64,000 nucleotides of DNA, taken from positions 124,001 through 188,000 of the forward strand of contig JAICTZ010000003.1 in the NCBI GenBank assembly GCA_025936115.1. Reading direction: 5' to 3'. Below, one piece after another: positions 32,605-41,544 of this stretch. How positions within the stretch are numbered: the first letter of the stretch is position 1; every line of letters begins with the position of its first letter. The translations under genes and the position numbers were made by a program. Below the pieces are notes generated by a model. It made no database searches, was not told the DNA's origin, and worked only from the letters and a program-made list of their open reading frames with translations. This DNA comes from Polyangiaceae bacterium (lineage in GTDB: Bacteria > Myxococcota_A > Polyangia > Polyangiales > Polyangiaceae).

Positions 32605-35094
32605 ATGCATCGCGCGCTGCCCATCCTCGCAATCACGCTCTTCGCTTGCAGTCAGGCAAACCCGGGCCGTCAACAAAACGAAACGTCCGGCGGTAGCGGC
32701 GGAATTCCTAGCGCTAGCGGCGGCCGAGCCGAAGGGAGCGGAGGCTCGAACGCAGTCACGGGCGGTTCGGGCGGTCGTTCAGCGTCCACGGGCGGCAATC
32801 AGGGCGGCGGCGGGGTGCCTGGTGCGAGCGGCACTGCCGGCGGCGCCAATGTTGCCGGCGCGGCGGGCGGTCGCGCGGCGAGCGGCGGTGCGGCCGGCGA
32901 AGGAGCGGGCGGCGCTCCGTCCGGCGGAGCAGGACAGGCGGGGGCCGGCGGCTCCGGAGGAAGCAGCGGTGCAGCGCCTACCGGTGCCCGTTTGGTTCAG
33001 AACTTCAATCAGGGTTGGAAGTTCAAGCGCGCCGACGTGATGGGCGCCGATGCGACCGATTTCGACGACGGCTCGTGGGACAACATCGGCCTACCGCACT
33101 CGTTCAGCCTGCCCTACTTCATGTCCTCGAAGTTCTACGTCGGGTACGGCTGGTATCGAAAACACTTCACGGTGCCGTCGAGCTGGTCGAACAAGAGCGT
33201 GTTCCTCGAGTTTCAGGCGGCGTTCGACCAAGCGCAAATCTACGTCAACGGCAAGCAGGTCGGAGAACACATCGGCGGCTACAACGGCTTTTCCATCGAC
33301 ATCGGTTCCGCCATCAAGAGCGGAGACAACGTCGTCGCCGTTCGCTTGAACAACAACTGGAACGCGCAGCTCCCGCCCATCACCGGCGATCACACGTTCC
33401 AGGGCGGTCTTTATCGCGACGTGAACGTCGTGGTCACCGATCCGCTGCACGTGACCTGGTACGGCACCTGGGTGACGACGCCGACCTTGGCAACGAATTC
33501 GGGGTCGTCGAGCAGCGTAGAGATCAAGACGGAGGTGCAGAACAACCGCGCCACGGCGGTCAACGCGACACTCGAGACGGACATCGTCGACAAGGACGGC
33601 AAGGTGGTCGCCACCGTCTCGTCTCAGCAACAGATCGACGCGGGCAAGACGGTGACGTTCGACCAAACCACGCCCGCCGTCAGTAGCCCCGCCCTGTGGC
33701 ACCCGGACCATCCCACGCTGTACAAGGCGCTGTCCCACCTGTCTGACGACACGGGGACGGTCGACGACTTCACGACCACCTTCGGCTTCCGCTGGTTCAG
33801 CTGGTCGGCGACGCAGGGATTCTCGTTGAACGGCTCGCATTATTGGATTCGAGGGGGCAACGTCCATCAGGATCACGCCGGTTGGGTTATCGGCGTGAGC
33901 GACTCTGCGCTCTATCGCGACGTGAAGCTCGTCAAGGACGCGGGCATGAACTTCATTCGCGGCTCGCACTATCCGAAGGCACCGGCCTTTGCCGACGCTT
34001 GCGACGAGCTCGGCGTCTTGTTTTGGTCGGAAAACTGCTTCTGGGGCGGCTTCGGCGGCGGCCCCGGAGGCTGGTCCTATAGCGGCGCGTATCCGAGCAC
34101 GTCCGCCGACTTCGACAAATACGACGCCAACGTTCTCGCGAGCCTCACGGACATGATCCGTATCCATCGCAATCACCCGAGCATCATCGTCTGGAGCATG
34201 GGGAACGAAGACTTCTTCAACGGCAGCGGTCCCGCAGACAGGGTGATCGCGCTACTCAAGAAGGAAGTCGCGTTGACCCACCAGCTCGATCCGGCGCCGA
34301 CCGGGCGGCCCGCGGCGATCGGCGGCGCTCAATCCAAGATCGGCAGCACGGAGCCCGGCACCTTGGGTGACGTGGCCGGATACAACGGCGACGGCGTGGG
34401 CTACAACGATCCGGGGATACCCAACATGGTGTCCGAGTACGGCGCCGACGTGAGCTCGACCAGGCCGGGCAACTACGATCCCGGCTGGGGGAACTTGACG
34501 GTGTCGAACGGCATGGCGGCCCAGCCCGCGTGGCGCAGCGGGATCTCCCGCTGGTGCATGTTCGATTACGGCAGCCAGATGAGCGCGCAGTACATCAACT
34601 CGGGTCTCATCGACTATTTCCGGATCCCGAAGCGATCGTACTACTGGTATCGAAACACCTACGCCAACGTGCCGCCGCCGACCTGGCCGACCGCGGGCAC
34701 CGCCGCCGGCTTGAGTCTCACGGCGAGCACGACGGCCCTGTCTGCCGTGGACGGCACCCAGGACGCCTGGCTCTTGGTCAGCGTCGTCGATTCGAGCGGC
34801 AAGCCCATCAACAACACCGCCACGATAACGCTCACGCTCAAGTCGGGTCCGGGCGAATTTCCCACGGGGCCGAGCATCACGTTCACTCCGCCGGGCGCCG
34901 GTTCGGCATCCGATATCGCCATGCGCGACGGCCAAGCCGCCATCGAATTCCGAACCTATTACTCCGGCACCTCGGTGATCGAGGCGAGCTCACCGGGGCT
35001 AACGAGCTCGAGCGTGACCATCACCTCGCAAGGCAGCCCCGTCTGGGTCGAAGGCACGTCACCCAAAGTGTCGCCGCGCCCTTACCAACCGTGA
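32605..35094 (+). CDS. glycoside hydrolase family 2 lipoprotein, copy 2
   Basis: An 829-residue enzyme. MHRALPILAITLFACSQANP carries a lipobox Cys at residue 15. A Gly/Ser-rich linker runs to about 130. The GH2 order is clear: sandwich (LPHSFSLPYFMSSKFYVGYG, WYRKHFTVPSSW), Ig-like domain (HPDHPTLYKALSHL) and TIM barrel with HPSIIVWSMGNEDFF (acid/base Glu535) and PNMVSEYGADVSS (nucleophile Glu611). A C-terminal invasin-like Ig domain (SLTASTTALSAVDGTQDAWL) ends the protein. It resembles beta-galactosidase-type GH2 enzymes more than copy 1 does. The start is supported by GGAG about a dozen bases upstream. It is probably co-transcribed with copy 1. Confidence 0.86.
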   Translation: MHRALPILAITLFACSQANPGRQQNETSGGSGGIPSASGGRAEGSGGSNAVTGGSGGRSASTGGNQGGGGVPGASGTAGGANVAGAAGGRAASGGAAGEGAGGAPSGGAGQAGAGGSGGSSGAAPTGARLVQNFNQGWKFKRADVMGADATDFDDGSWDNIGLPHSFSLPYFMSSKFYVGYGWYRKHFTVPSSWSNKSVFLEFQAAFDQAQIYVNGKQVGEHIGGYNGFSIDIGSAIKSGDNVVAVRLNNNWNAQLPPITGDHTFQGGLYRDVNVVVTDPLHVTWYGTWVTTPTLATNSGSSSSVEIKTEVQNNRATAVNATLETDIVDKDGKVVATVSSQQQIDAGKTVTFDQTTPAVSSPALWHPDHPTLYKALSHLSDDTGTVDDFTTTFGFRWFSWSATQGFSLNGSHYWIRGGNVHQDHAGWVIGVSDSALYRDVKLVKDAGMNFIRGSHYPKAPAFADACDELGVLFWSENCFWGGFGGGPGGWSYSGAYPSTSADFDKYDANVLASLTDMIRIHRNHPSIIVWSMGNEDFFNGSGPADRVIALLKKEVALTHQLDPAPTGRPAAIGGAQSKIGSTEPGTLGDVAGYNGDGVGYNDPGIPNMVSEYGADVSSTRPGNYDPGWGNLTVSNGMAAQPAWRSGISRWCMFDYGSQMSAQYINSGLIDYFRIPKRSYYWYRNTYANVPPPTWPTAGTAAGLSLTASTTALSAVDGTQDAWLLVSVVDSSGKPINNTATITLTLKSGPGEFPTGPSITFTPPGAGSASDIAMRDGQAAIEFRTYYSGTSVIEASSPGLTSSSVTITSQGSPVWVEGTSPKVSPRPYQP

Positions 35095-35213
35095 ATCGCG
35101 CGCCGCCCGAGCGCGAGCTCACTTGCCCGAGCTGCGTGTGACGACGAGCCCATAGACACGGCTCGGAGCACTGGCAGTGAGAAGGAGGTCCACACCATCC
35201 GCTCCTGCAGGGT

Positions 35214-35234
35214 CCGGCTCCCAACCGGAGCCGG
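35214..35234. terminator. 8-bp stem hairpin between convergent GH2 and metE genes
   Basis: CCGGCTCC (35214-35221) pairs perfectly with GGAGCCGG (35227-35234) around a 5-base loop. It lies 120 bases after the GH2 stop and 24 bases past the metE stop, so it could terminate either unit. There is no T-run on either side. Confidence 0.45.
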
Positions 35235-35257
35235 CACGGTTCGGCGCGCGTCGAGAC

Positions 35258-37582
35258 CTACCTCGAAGACGAATGCGACTGCTCTGGCAATTGAGCGCGC
35301 ACCGCGCGAGCCGCCGCGACCATGGCGGAAAGCGCGGCCTCGACTTCCGGCCATTGCCGCGTTTTGAGCCCGCAGTCCGGATTTACCCAGAGTCGCTCGG
35401 CCGGCAGCACCTCCATCGCGCGCCGGATGAGCAGCACCATTTCTTCTTGGCTCGGCACGCGCTTGGAGTGAATGTCGTAGACGCCAGGGCCCACGTCGTT
35501 CGGGTAGCGGTAGCGGCCGAAATCGGTGAGCAGCTCCATCTTCGAGCGCGAGGTTTCGATCGAGACCACGTCGGCGTCCATGCGCGCCACGGCGTCGAGG
35601 ATGTCGCCGAACTCGGAGTAACACATGTGCGTGTGGATCTGCGTCTCGTCGCGGGCGCCCGCAGTCGCGAGCAAGAACGCGTCCACCGCCCAGCCGAGGT
35701 ATTCGCCCCAGCCGGCTCGCCGGAGCGGTAGGCCTTCACGAATCGCCGGCTCGTCGACCTGAATCACGGCGATGCCCGCGCTCTCGAGGTCGGTCACTTC
35801 GTCACGGAGAGCGAGCGCGATTTGCCGGCACGACTCGGCGAGCGGCTGATCGTCGCGCACGAAGGACCATTTGAGGATCGTGACGGGGCCGGTCAGCATG
35901 CCTTTGACGGGTTTTTGGCTGAGACTCTGGGCGTAGCGCGCCCAATCGAGCGTGAGCGGTCCGCGGCGCAGCACGTCGCCGAAGAGCACCGGTGGTTTGA
36001 CGCAACGCGAGCCGTAGCTCTGGACCCAGCCGTGCTCGGTGAACGCGAAGCCGTCGAGGTTTTCCCCGAAGTACTCGACCATGTCGTTGCGCTCGAACTC
36101 GCCGTGCACGAGTACGTCGAGGCCGAGCGCTGCTTGGCGTTCGAGCGCGCGGCGCGTCTCTGCTTCCAAAAATTGCCGGTAATCGGCGGCTGCGAGCGCT
36201 CCCGCGCGAAAATCCGCGCGCGCCTTGCGCACCGCCGCCGTCTGCGGAAACGAGCCGATCGTCGTCGTCGGCAACAGCGGCAACTTGAGCCGAGCGCCCT
36301 GCACGAGCTTGCGCACCGCGAACGGCGCATGACGGCGTAAGAGCTCCGGGGAGACGGCCGCGGTCCGGGCTCGCACCGCTGCATTTCGCGTTCGCCCCGA
36401 CGCACGGCGGGTCTCGAGCGCCGCGCGCGCGGTGTCGAAAGCCGCGCCGTGCGGCCGCGGCATTTCGGCGGCGCTCGCGAGCGCCGCGACTTCTTCGAGC
36501 TTTTGGCGCGCGAAGGCGAGCCAGCTCCGAACCTCGGCATCGAGCGCGTGCTCCGCGCCGAGATCCACCGGCACGTGCAAGAGCGAGCACGACGGCGCCA
36601 CGAGGACGCGCTCGGGCCCGAGTCGCTCGACGGCGCGCCGCACGAGCGCGTGGGCTCGGTCGAGATCGGCGCGCCACACGTTGCGTCCGTCGATCACGCC
36701 GAGCGAGAGGCTCTGCCGCTCAGCGAGCACCTCGAGCACGCCGTCGAGCTGCTCGGGGGCGCGGACGAGGTCAACGTGGAGTCCCTCGCAACCGGACTCT
36801 GCGACGAGCCGCGCGTGCTCCTCGACGCTCTCGAAGTACGTCGCGACCACGAGCTCGGGCCGGCGCCGAAGCTCACCGAGCGAGCGGAGCGCGCTGCGAA
36901 AAGCGCTTTGACTGCGTTGATCGAGGTCGAGCGCGAGCCAGGGCTCATCGAGCTGCACCGCTCGCACGCCCTCCTCCTTCATTCGCGCCAAAAGCTCGGC
37001 GTAAGCGGGCAAGAGCTGCTCGAGCAGGTCGAGCCGGTGACGCCCGGCGCCTTTGAAGGGCGCCCATTTCGCCAGCAGGAGAAACGACACCGGGCCGAGC
37101 AGCACGGGACGCGGTTCGATAGCGAGCACGCGTGCCTCGGCGAGCTCGGCGAAAATCTTGCTCGCGTCGAGCCGGAAGCTTTGGTCCGGCTCGAGCTCGG
37201 GCACGATGTAGTGGTAGTTCGTGTCGAACCATTTCGTCATCTCGAGCGCTTCGAGATCGACGCCGGCAGCCTTGTCTTGCAGTCCCCTCGCCATCGCGAA
37301 ATAACGCGCGAGCGGATCCTCGATGCGCGCGTAGCGCTCGGGCACGACGCCGAAGAGCACCGCCGTATCGAGCACGTGGTCGTAGAGCGAGAAGTCGTTG
37401 CTCGGCACGAGCTCGATGCCCGCGTCTCGCATTCCGAGCCAGTGCCGTTGCCGGAGCTCGCGCGCGACGGCCAAGAGCTCGGCCTTCGAACGCTTGCCGC
37501 CCCAAAAATCCTCGAGAGCTCGCTTGAGCTCGCGGTTCGCTCCGATGCGTGGATGGCCGAGGCAGCTCGAGAGAACGGACAT
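35258..37582 (-). CDS. metE: cobalamin-independent methionine synthase MetE
   Basis: A 774-residue enzyme that transfers a methyl group from 5-methyltetrahydropteroyl-polyglutamate to homocysteine without B12. Both halves of the double barrel are present. The N-terminal half begins LSSCLGHPRIGANRELKRAL with QLDEPWLALDL in the middle. The catalytic half begins LPTTTIGSFPQTAAVRKARA. Zinc ligands are visible in QIHTHMCYSEFGDILDA (His and Cys), VVSIETSRSKMELL (Glu) and VNPDCGLKTRQWPE (Cys). AAGGAG about 8 bases upstream fixes the ATG at 37582. It is last in the nrdA-nrdB-metE operon, 22 bases after nrdB, so it is predicted to be under the cobalamin riboswitch upstream of nrdA. Confidence 0.95.
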   Translation of the reverse strand: MSVLSSCLGHPRIGANRELKRALEDFWGGKRSKAELLAVARELRQRHWLGMRDAGIELVPSNDFSLYDHVLDTAVLFGVVPERYARIEDPLARYFAMARGLQDKAAGVDLEALEMTKWFDTNYHYIVPELEPDQSFRLDASKIFAELAEARVLAIEPRPVLLGPVSFLLLAKWAPFKGAGRHRLDLLEQLLPAYAELLARMKEEGVRAVQLDEPWLALDLDQRSQSAFRSALRSLGELRRRPELVVATYFESVEEHARLVAESGCEGLHVDLVRAPEQLDGVLEVLAERQSLSLGVIDGRNVWRADLDRAHALVRRAVERLGPERVLVAPSCSLLHVPVDLGAEHALDAEVRSWLAFARQKLEEVAALASAAEMPRPHGAAFDTARAALETRRASGRTRNAAVRARTAAVSPELLRRHAPFAVRKLVQGARLKLPLLPTTTIGSFPQTAAVRKARADFRAGALAAADYRQFLEAETRRALERQAALGLDVLVHGEFERNDMVEYFGENLDGFAFTEHGWVQSYGSRCVKPPVLFGDVLRRGPLTLDWARYAQSLSQKPVKGMLTGPVTILKWSFVRDDQPLAESCRQIALALRDEVTDLESAGIAVIQVDEPAIREGLPLRRAGWGEYLGWAVDAFLLATAGARDETQIHTHMCYSEFGDILDAVARMDADVVSIETSRSKMELLTDFGRYRYPNDVGPGVYDIHSKRVPSQEEMVLLIRRAMEVLPAERLWVNPDCGLKTRQWPEVEAALSAMVAAARAVRAQLPEQSHSSSR

Positions 37583-37604
37583 GACGAATGCTCCTTTTAT
37601 GGGT

Positions 37605-38627
37605 TCAAAATGCGCTATCGAGGGCGACGTCGCCGCGAATACCGACCTGATACGCCGACACGCGCCGTTCGAAGAAATTCGTATGTTCCTGCACGTCTTG
37701 CAGATCCATGAACGCAAACGGATTTTTCGAACCGTAGCGTTTGCCGAATCCGAGAGTGAGCAGACGTTGATCGGCGCAGAACTCGAGGTATTGCCGCACG
37801 TCGCCGAGCGAGAGACCTGCGACGCCGCCCTGCAGGAGATCCGCGGCGAATTCCGCCTCACATTCGACGGCCTCGTCGACCATGTTTGCTACGTCGCGTT
37901 CGAGCTCCGCGTCGAAGAGCTCGGGCTCCTCGCGCCTGACGGTGCGGACGGCCTCGAACGCGAACGCCATGTGCGCGCTCTCGTCGCGAAACACCCAACT
38001 GGTGCCTGCCGCGAGTCCGTGCAAGAGCCCGCGCGAGCGCAAGAAATACACGTAGGCAAACGCGCCGAAGAAGAACAACCCTTCGACGCAGGCGGCGAAG
38101 CAGATCAGATTCTTCACGAATTCGCGCCGTTCGCCCCGCGTCTCGAGCCGCGTCAGCCGCGCCGAGCCTTCGAGAAAGCGCAGGCAAAAATCCGCCTTGC
38201 GCCGGATCGACGGCACGTTTTCGACGGCGGCGAAGGCTCGGTGCCGCGCAGCCGGATCGGGCAGGTACGTGTCGAGCAGCGTGAGGTAAAACTGCACGTG
38301 CAGCGCTTCCTCGTAAAGCTGGCGCGAGAGGTACATGCGCGCTTCCGGCGCGTTCAGGTGGCGGTAAAGGCACAGGACGACGTTGTTCGCGACGATCGAA
38401 TCGCCCGTCGCGAAGAAGGCGACGAGCCGCTCGATCAAATGCCGCTCCGCCGGCGTCATGCGTTCGGCGAGATCGGCCGCGTCAGTCCCGAAGTCGACTT
38501 CCTCGACCGTCCAGGTGTTCTTGATCGCCGCGCGGTACATCTCGAAGAACGCGGGATAGGCGAGCGGGCGCAGCGTGAGGCAGAGCCCCGGCTCGAGCAG
38601 GCGCGCGGGACGGCCGGCCGAGCTCAT
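37605..38627 (-). CDS. nrdB: class I ribonucleotide reductase, beta subunit NrdB
   Basis: A 340-residue small subunit that houses the diiron centre and tyrosyl radical. Ligand motifs are FFATGDSIVANN (Asp), LYEEALHVQFYLTLLDTY (Glu-x-x-His), FVKNLICFAACVEGLFFFGA (Glu) and WVFRDESAHMAFAFEAVR (Glu-x-x-His). The tyrosine four residues after the first ligand His (HVQFY) corresponds to the radical Tyr122 of E. coli, so this is a tyrosyl-radical enzyme rather than a Phe-type class Ic. The start overlaps the nrdA stop (ATGA), coupling the two subunits one to one. It requires oxygen and no cobalamin. The C-terminus (YQVGIRGDVALDSAF) ends in the acidic/aromatic pattern that docks to NrdA. Confidence 0.94.
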   Translation of the reverse strand: MSSAGRPARLLEPGLCLTLRPLAYPAFFEMYRAAIKNTWTVEEVDFGTDAADLAERMTPAERHLIERLVAFFATGDSIVANNVVLCLYRHLNAPEARMYLSRQLYEEALHVQFYLTLLDTYLPDPAARHRAFAAVENVPSIRRKADFCLRFLEGSARLTRLETRGERREFVKNLICFAACVEGLFFFGAFAYVYFLRSRGLLHGLAAGTSWVFRDESAHMAFAFEAVRTVRREEPELFDAELERDVANMVDEAVECEAEFAADLLQGGVAGLSLGDVRQYLEFCADQRLLTLGFGKRYGSKNPFAFMDLQDVQEHTNFFERRVSAYQVGIRGDVALDSAF

Positions 38628-41053
38628 TGACACGCCTCGCAGCTTTCCGGGTTCTCGAGCGAACAAGCGAGCGCGGCGGCGACCCGCGTTTCGTCGGGCA
38701 ACGCGCCGAGTGCCGCTTCCGTCTTCGCGATGCGCGTCGCCGGACGCGAGCGCAGGTAGTACGTCGTCTTGAGCCCCGATTTCCAGGCGTGAAAGTACAT
38801 GCTCGAGAGCTTTTCGATGCTCGGGCTCTCCGCGAACAAATTGAGCGATTGGCTCTGATCGATGAAGGCGCCGCGCTCGGCTGCCATGTCGATGAGCGAG
38901 CGCATCGGCAGCTCCCAGGCCGTGCGGTAGACGCGGCGGAGCTCCTCCGGCAATTCCGCCATGCCCTGCACGGAGCCCTCGGCGAGCTTCAGGCGTGCGC
39001 GCAGCGCCTCCGTCCAGAGTCCCAGACGTTTGAGGTCGGCGACGAGGTAACGGTTCACCTGCAAGAAATCGCCGGACAGCGTCTCACGCTTGAACAGGTT
39101 CGAGACCAACGGCTCGACGCACTCCGAGCAACCGGCGATGGAAGCGATTGTCGCGGTAGGCGCGACGGCGACGAGCAGGGAGTTGCGGAGGCCGGTCACG
39201 GCAATACGAGCGCGGAGCGCTTCCCAGCGCTCGCGGTCGCTCACCTCGGCGCTCCAGGCATCGAATTGGAGCTCACCTTGCGCGGCGCGCGTTTCGGCGA
39301 AGGTCGGGTGGGCGCCGCGCTCGCTCGCCAAATCCGCGGAGGTCGAGAGCGCGTGAAAGTACACGTCTTCCGCGATGCGGCGCGAGAGCCTGCGCGCCTC
39401 GGGTGCGTCGAACGCGAGGCCGAGCTGGAAGAACAGGTCGTGGAGGCCCATGACGCCGAGTCCCACGGGCCGCCACGCGAGGTTCGAGCCGCGCGCCGAA
39501 TCGATTGGGTAAAAGCCGAGGTCGATCACGCGATCGAGCTGGCGCACGACCGCGCGCACCGTGCGTGCGAGCTTGTCGAAATCGAACGCGCGCACGCCGT
39601 CGTCCGTCACGTGCGTGTGCCGCGCGAGGTTGATCGAAGCGAGATTGCAGACGGCGGTCTCGCTTTCCGACGTGACCTCGAGGATTTCGGTGCAGAGGTT
39701 CGAGAGATGCACGGTGCGGCCCGGCAGCGCGGTCTGGTTGCAGCAGCGGTTCGCGCGATCCTTGAACGTCATCCAGCCGTTGCCGGTCTCGGCCAGCGTG
39801 CGCAGCATGCGCGCGTAGAGCTCGCGCGCTTTGAGCGTCTTTTTCGCGAGTCCCCGCCGTTCCGCCTCGACGTAGGCGAGCTCGAAGGCGTCGCCGAAGA
39901 GATCCGGCAGCTCCGGCACGTCCTTCGGATCGAACAGGCTCCAGAGCTCGTCGCGCTCGACCCGCCGCATGAACAGATCCGGCACCCAGTTCGCGAGGTT
40001 CAGATGGTGCGTGCGGCGCGCGTCGTCGCCGGTATTGTTGCGAAGCTCGAGGAACTCCTCGATGTCGGCGTGCCACGTCTCGAGGTACACGGCGCACGCG
40101 CCCTTGCGTTTGCCGCCCTGGTTGACGGCCGCAACCGAAGCATCGAGCGTCTTGAGCCACGGCACGATGCCGTTCGAGAGGCCGTTCGTGCTCGCGATCA
40201 GCGAGCCGCGCGAGCGCACGCGGTGGTACGCGATCCCGATGCCGCCCGAAAACTTCGAGAGTTTGGCGATGTCGGCGTAGCGGCCGTAGATCGCCGCGAG
40301 GTCGTCGAGCGGCGAGTCGAGCAAGAAGCAGCTCGAAAGTTGCTCATGACGCGTACCGGCGTTGAAGAGCGTCGGTGAGCTCGGCAGGTATTCGAGCCCC
40401 GAGAGCAAGCGGAAGAGCTCGAGCGCCTCGAACACCGTCTCGGACAGCGCGCAGGCGATACGCATGAAGAAGTGCTCGGGCGTTTCGATGACGAGTCGCG
40501 TCGTCGGATGGCGCAGGAGGTAGCGGTCGTAGAGCGTGCGCAGCCCGAAGTATTCGAATTCGTCGCTGCGGCGCGTGGCCGCCTCGTTCAGTTTTCTCGC
40601 CGAGCGGGCGACGAACGCGCACAAGCGCGGGTTGACGAGGCCGAGCTCGGCGCCGCGCGCGACGGACTGAGAAAATGCTTGGATTTCCTGGCCGCGCACC
40701 TCTTTGTCGATGTAGGTCGCGAGCAGGCGCGCCGCGAGTTTGCCGTACTCGGGTTCTTCGGCGATGAGCGACGCCGCGGTTTGGATCGAGAGCTGATCGA
40801 GCTCGAGCGTGGTCGCGCCGTCGTAGAGGCCGCTGATCGTCTTGGTTGCGACGCGCATCGGGTCCACGTCCTCGAGCCCCGACGCCGAGCGGCTGACGGC
40901 GCGCACGATCTTGTTCAAATCGACGGGTTCGGTCGAACCGTTGCGCTTTCGGACTTTCATGGCGGTGCGCGGCGACATCGCAGCGCTCGGTTGGGTGGTG
41001 GCGACGCCGGACGACCACAGGTCGTCCTTGTGCAGGGCAGTTTCGAACGTCAT
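38624..41053 (-). CDS. nrdA: class I ribonucleotide reductase, alpha subunit NrdA
   Basis: An 809-residue large subunit that reduces ribonucleotides. An ATP-cone lies at residues about 33-120 (MKVRKRNGSTEPVDLNKIVR), so activity is allosterically controlled by ATP/dATP. Catalytic features: LSSCFLLDSPLDDLA (first Cys), TVHLSNLCTEILEV (Asn-x-Cys-x-Glu), ETAVCNLASINL (second redox Cys), TTYYLRSRPATR (radical-transfer Tyr pair) and the C-terminal shuttle Cys pair in ESCEACQ. ATG at 41053 has AGGAG about 8 bases upstream; the open frame upstream of it lies in leader RNA. First gene of the operon behind a cobalamin riboswitch, with nrdB overlapping by four bases. Confidence 0.95.
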   Translation of the reverse strand: MTFETALHKDDLWSSGVATTQPSAAMSPRTAMKVRKRNGSTEPVDLNKIVRAVSRSASGLEDVDPMRVATKTISGLYDGATTLELDQLSIQTAASLIAEEPEYGKLAARLLATYIDKEVRGQEIQAFSQSVARGAELGLVNPRLCAFVARSARKLNEAATRRSDEFEYFGLRTLYDRYLLRHPTTRLVIETPEHFFMRIACALSETVFEALELFRLLSGLEYLPSSPTLFNAGTRHEQLSSCFLLDSPLDDLAAIYGRYADIAKLSKFSGGIGIAYHRVRSRGSLIASTNGLSNGIVPWLKTLDASVAAVNQGGKRKGACAVYLETWHADIEEFLELRNNTGDDARRTHHLNLANWVPDLFMRRVERDELWSLFDPKDVPELPDLFGDAFELAYVEAERRGLAKKTLKARELYARMLRTLAETGNGWMTFKDRANRCCNQTALPGRTVHLSNLCTEILEVTSESETAVCNLASINLARHTHVTDDGVRAFDFDKLARTVRAVVRQLDRVIDLGFYPIDSARGSNLAWRPVGLGVMGLHDLFFQLGLAFDAPEARRLSRRIAEDVYFHALSTSADLASERGAHPTFAETRAAQGELQFDAWSAEVSDRERWEALRARIAVTGLRNSLLVAVAPTATIASIAGCSECVEPLVSNLFKRETLSGDFLQVNRYLVADLKRLGLWTEALRARLKLAEGSVQGMAELPEELRRVYRTAWELPMRSLIDMAAERGAFIDQSQSLNLFAESPSIEKLSSMYFHAWKSGLKTTYYLRSRPATRIAKTEAALGALPDETRVAAALACSLENPESCEACQ

Positions 41054-41071
41054 GGCTCGGCTCCTCTCGGT

Positions 41072-41090
41072 GAGCGGGACCAGCCCGCTC
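41072..41090 (-). promoter_or_regulatory. leader hairpin beside the nrdA ribosome site
   Basis: Read on the minus strand, GAGCGGG and CCCGCTC form a perfect 7-bp stem with a 5-base loop. It ends about 6 bases before the AGGAG of nrdA. The absence of a T-run argues against a terminator, so it may take part in translational switching below the riboswitch. This function is inference. Confidence 0.35.
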
Positions 41091-41204
41091 GCGCTGGTGC
41101 GAGGCTTACGGATCAACGAATGAGGCCGCGCCCGGAGGACACACGTCTCCCGGGTGCCGACCTACCGCCTACCCGCGAGGCTCGAGGTCAAACGGCCCGT
41201 TTCA

Positions 41205-41400
41205 GTCCCGGTGCCGTGTGCTGGCAGGTCTTCGGGCTCCGCGAGCTCTGCCGGCTTTCGCCGGGTTCCTACTGTCCACCGCTTCCCGTGCCCAGAAGGG
41301 CCAGTGCGCCAGTGGAGGTCGTTCTCGCTTACCGCTGCGGGGCAGCCCCGGAATTACGCCGGGTTCCCTTTAGCCTGGGCAGGGGCCCAGGCACCAACAC
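41205..41400 (-). ncRNA. cobalamin (AdoCbl) riboswitch controlling nrdA-nrdB-metE
   Basis: The minus strand carries the conserved elements of a B12 riboswitch in order: GGTGCC near 41395-41390, GGGAACCCGG followed by AATTCCGGGGCTGCCC near 41370-41345, the B12 box GCCCCGCAGCGGTAAGC at about 41347-41327, and GAAGACCTGCC near 41234-41223. GGCACC at 41215-41210 can close the outer P1 helix with the first element. It lies between a promoter and the nrdA ribosome site, about 150 bases before the start codon. By established behaviour of the class, binding of a cobalamin lowers expression downstream. A perfect AAACGG/CCGTTT palindrome at 41190-41202 directly follows and may belong to the expression platform. 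Confidence 0.93.
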
Positions 41401-41407
41401 GGCGCTC

Positions 41408-41437
41408 AACATACGGTGCACGGCTGCGCAGTGTCAA
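41408..41437 (-). promoter_or_regulatory. sigma70-like promoter of the nrdA-nrdB-metE operon
   Basis: On the minus strand TTGACA (41437-41432) and TATGTT (41413-41408) are separated by 18 bases. The predicted transcript would begin near 41401, exactly at the 5' edge of the riboswitch. The -35 match is perfect and such an AT-rich -10 is rare in this GC-rich sequence. Confidence 0.7.
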
Positions 41438-41544
41438 GCACGCTCCGGCTCGAAGAGCGCGTCTAGCCTTTGCCCTCGCAGAGCGCCCGGCGTTATGATC
41501 AGTAGCTCGGGCGCGCCTCACGTGCGCTCGAAGGGCGAGTATCG

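Noticed and set aside
28960-32990. Gly/Ser-rich stretches as tandem DNA repeats or CRISPR-like arrays
   Set aside because: They are low-complexity coding linkers with irregular units and no conserved repeat-spacer structure.
36449-40378. Long plus-strand frames opposite metE, nrdB and nrdA
   Set aside because: They mirror the real minus-strand genes, which have complete catalytic motifs; the plus-strand translations are low-complexity.
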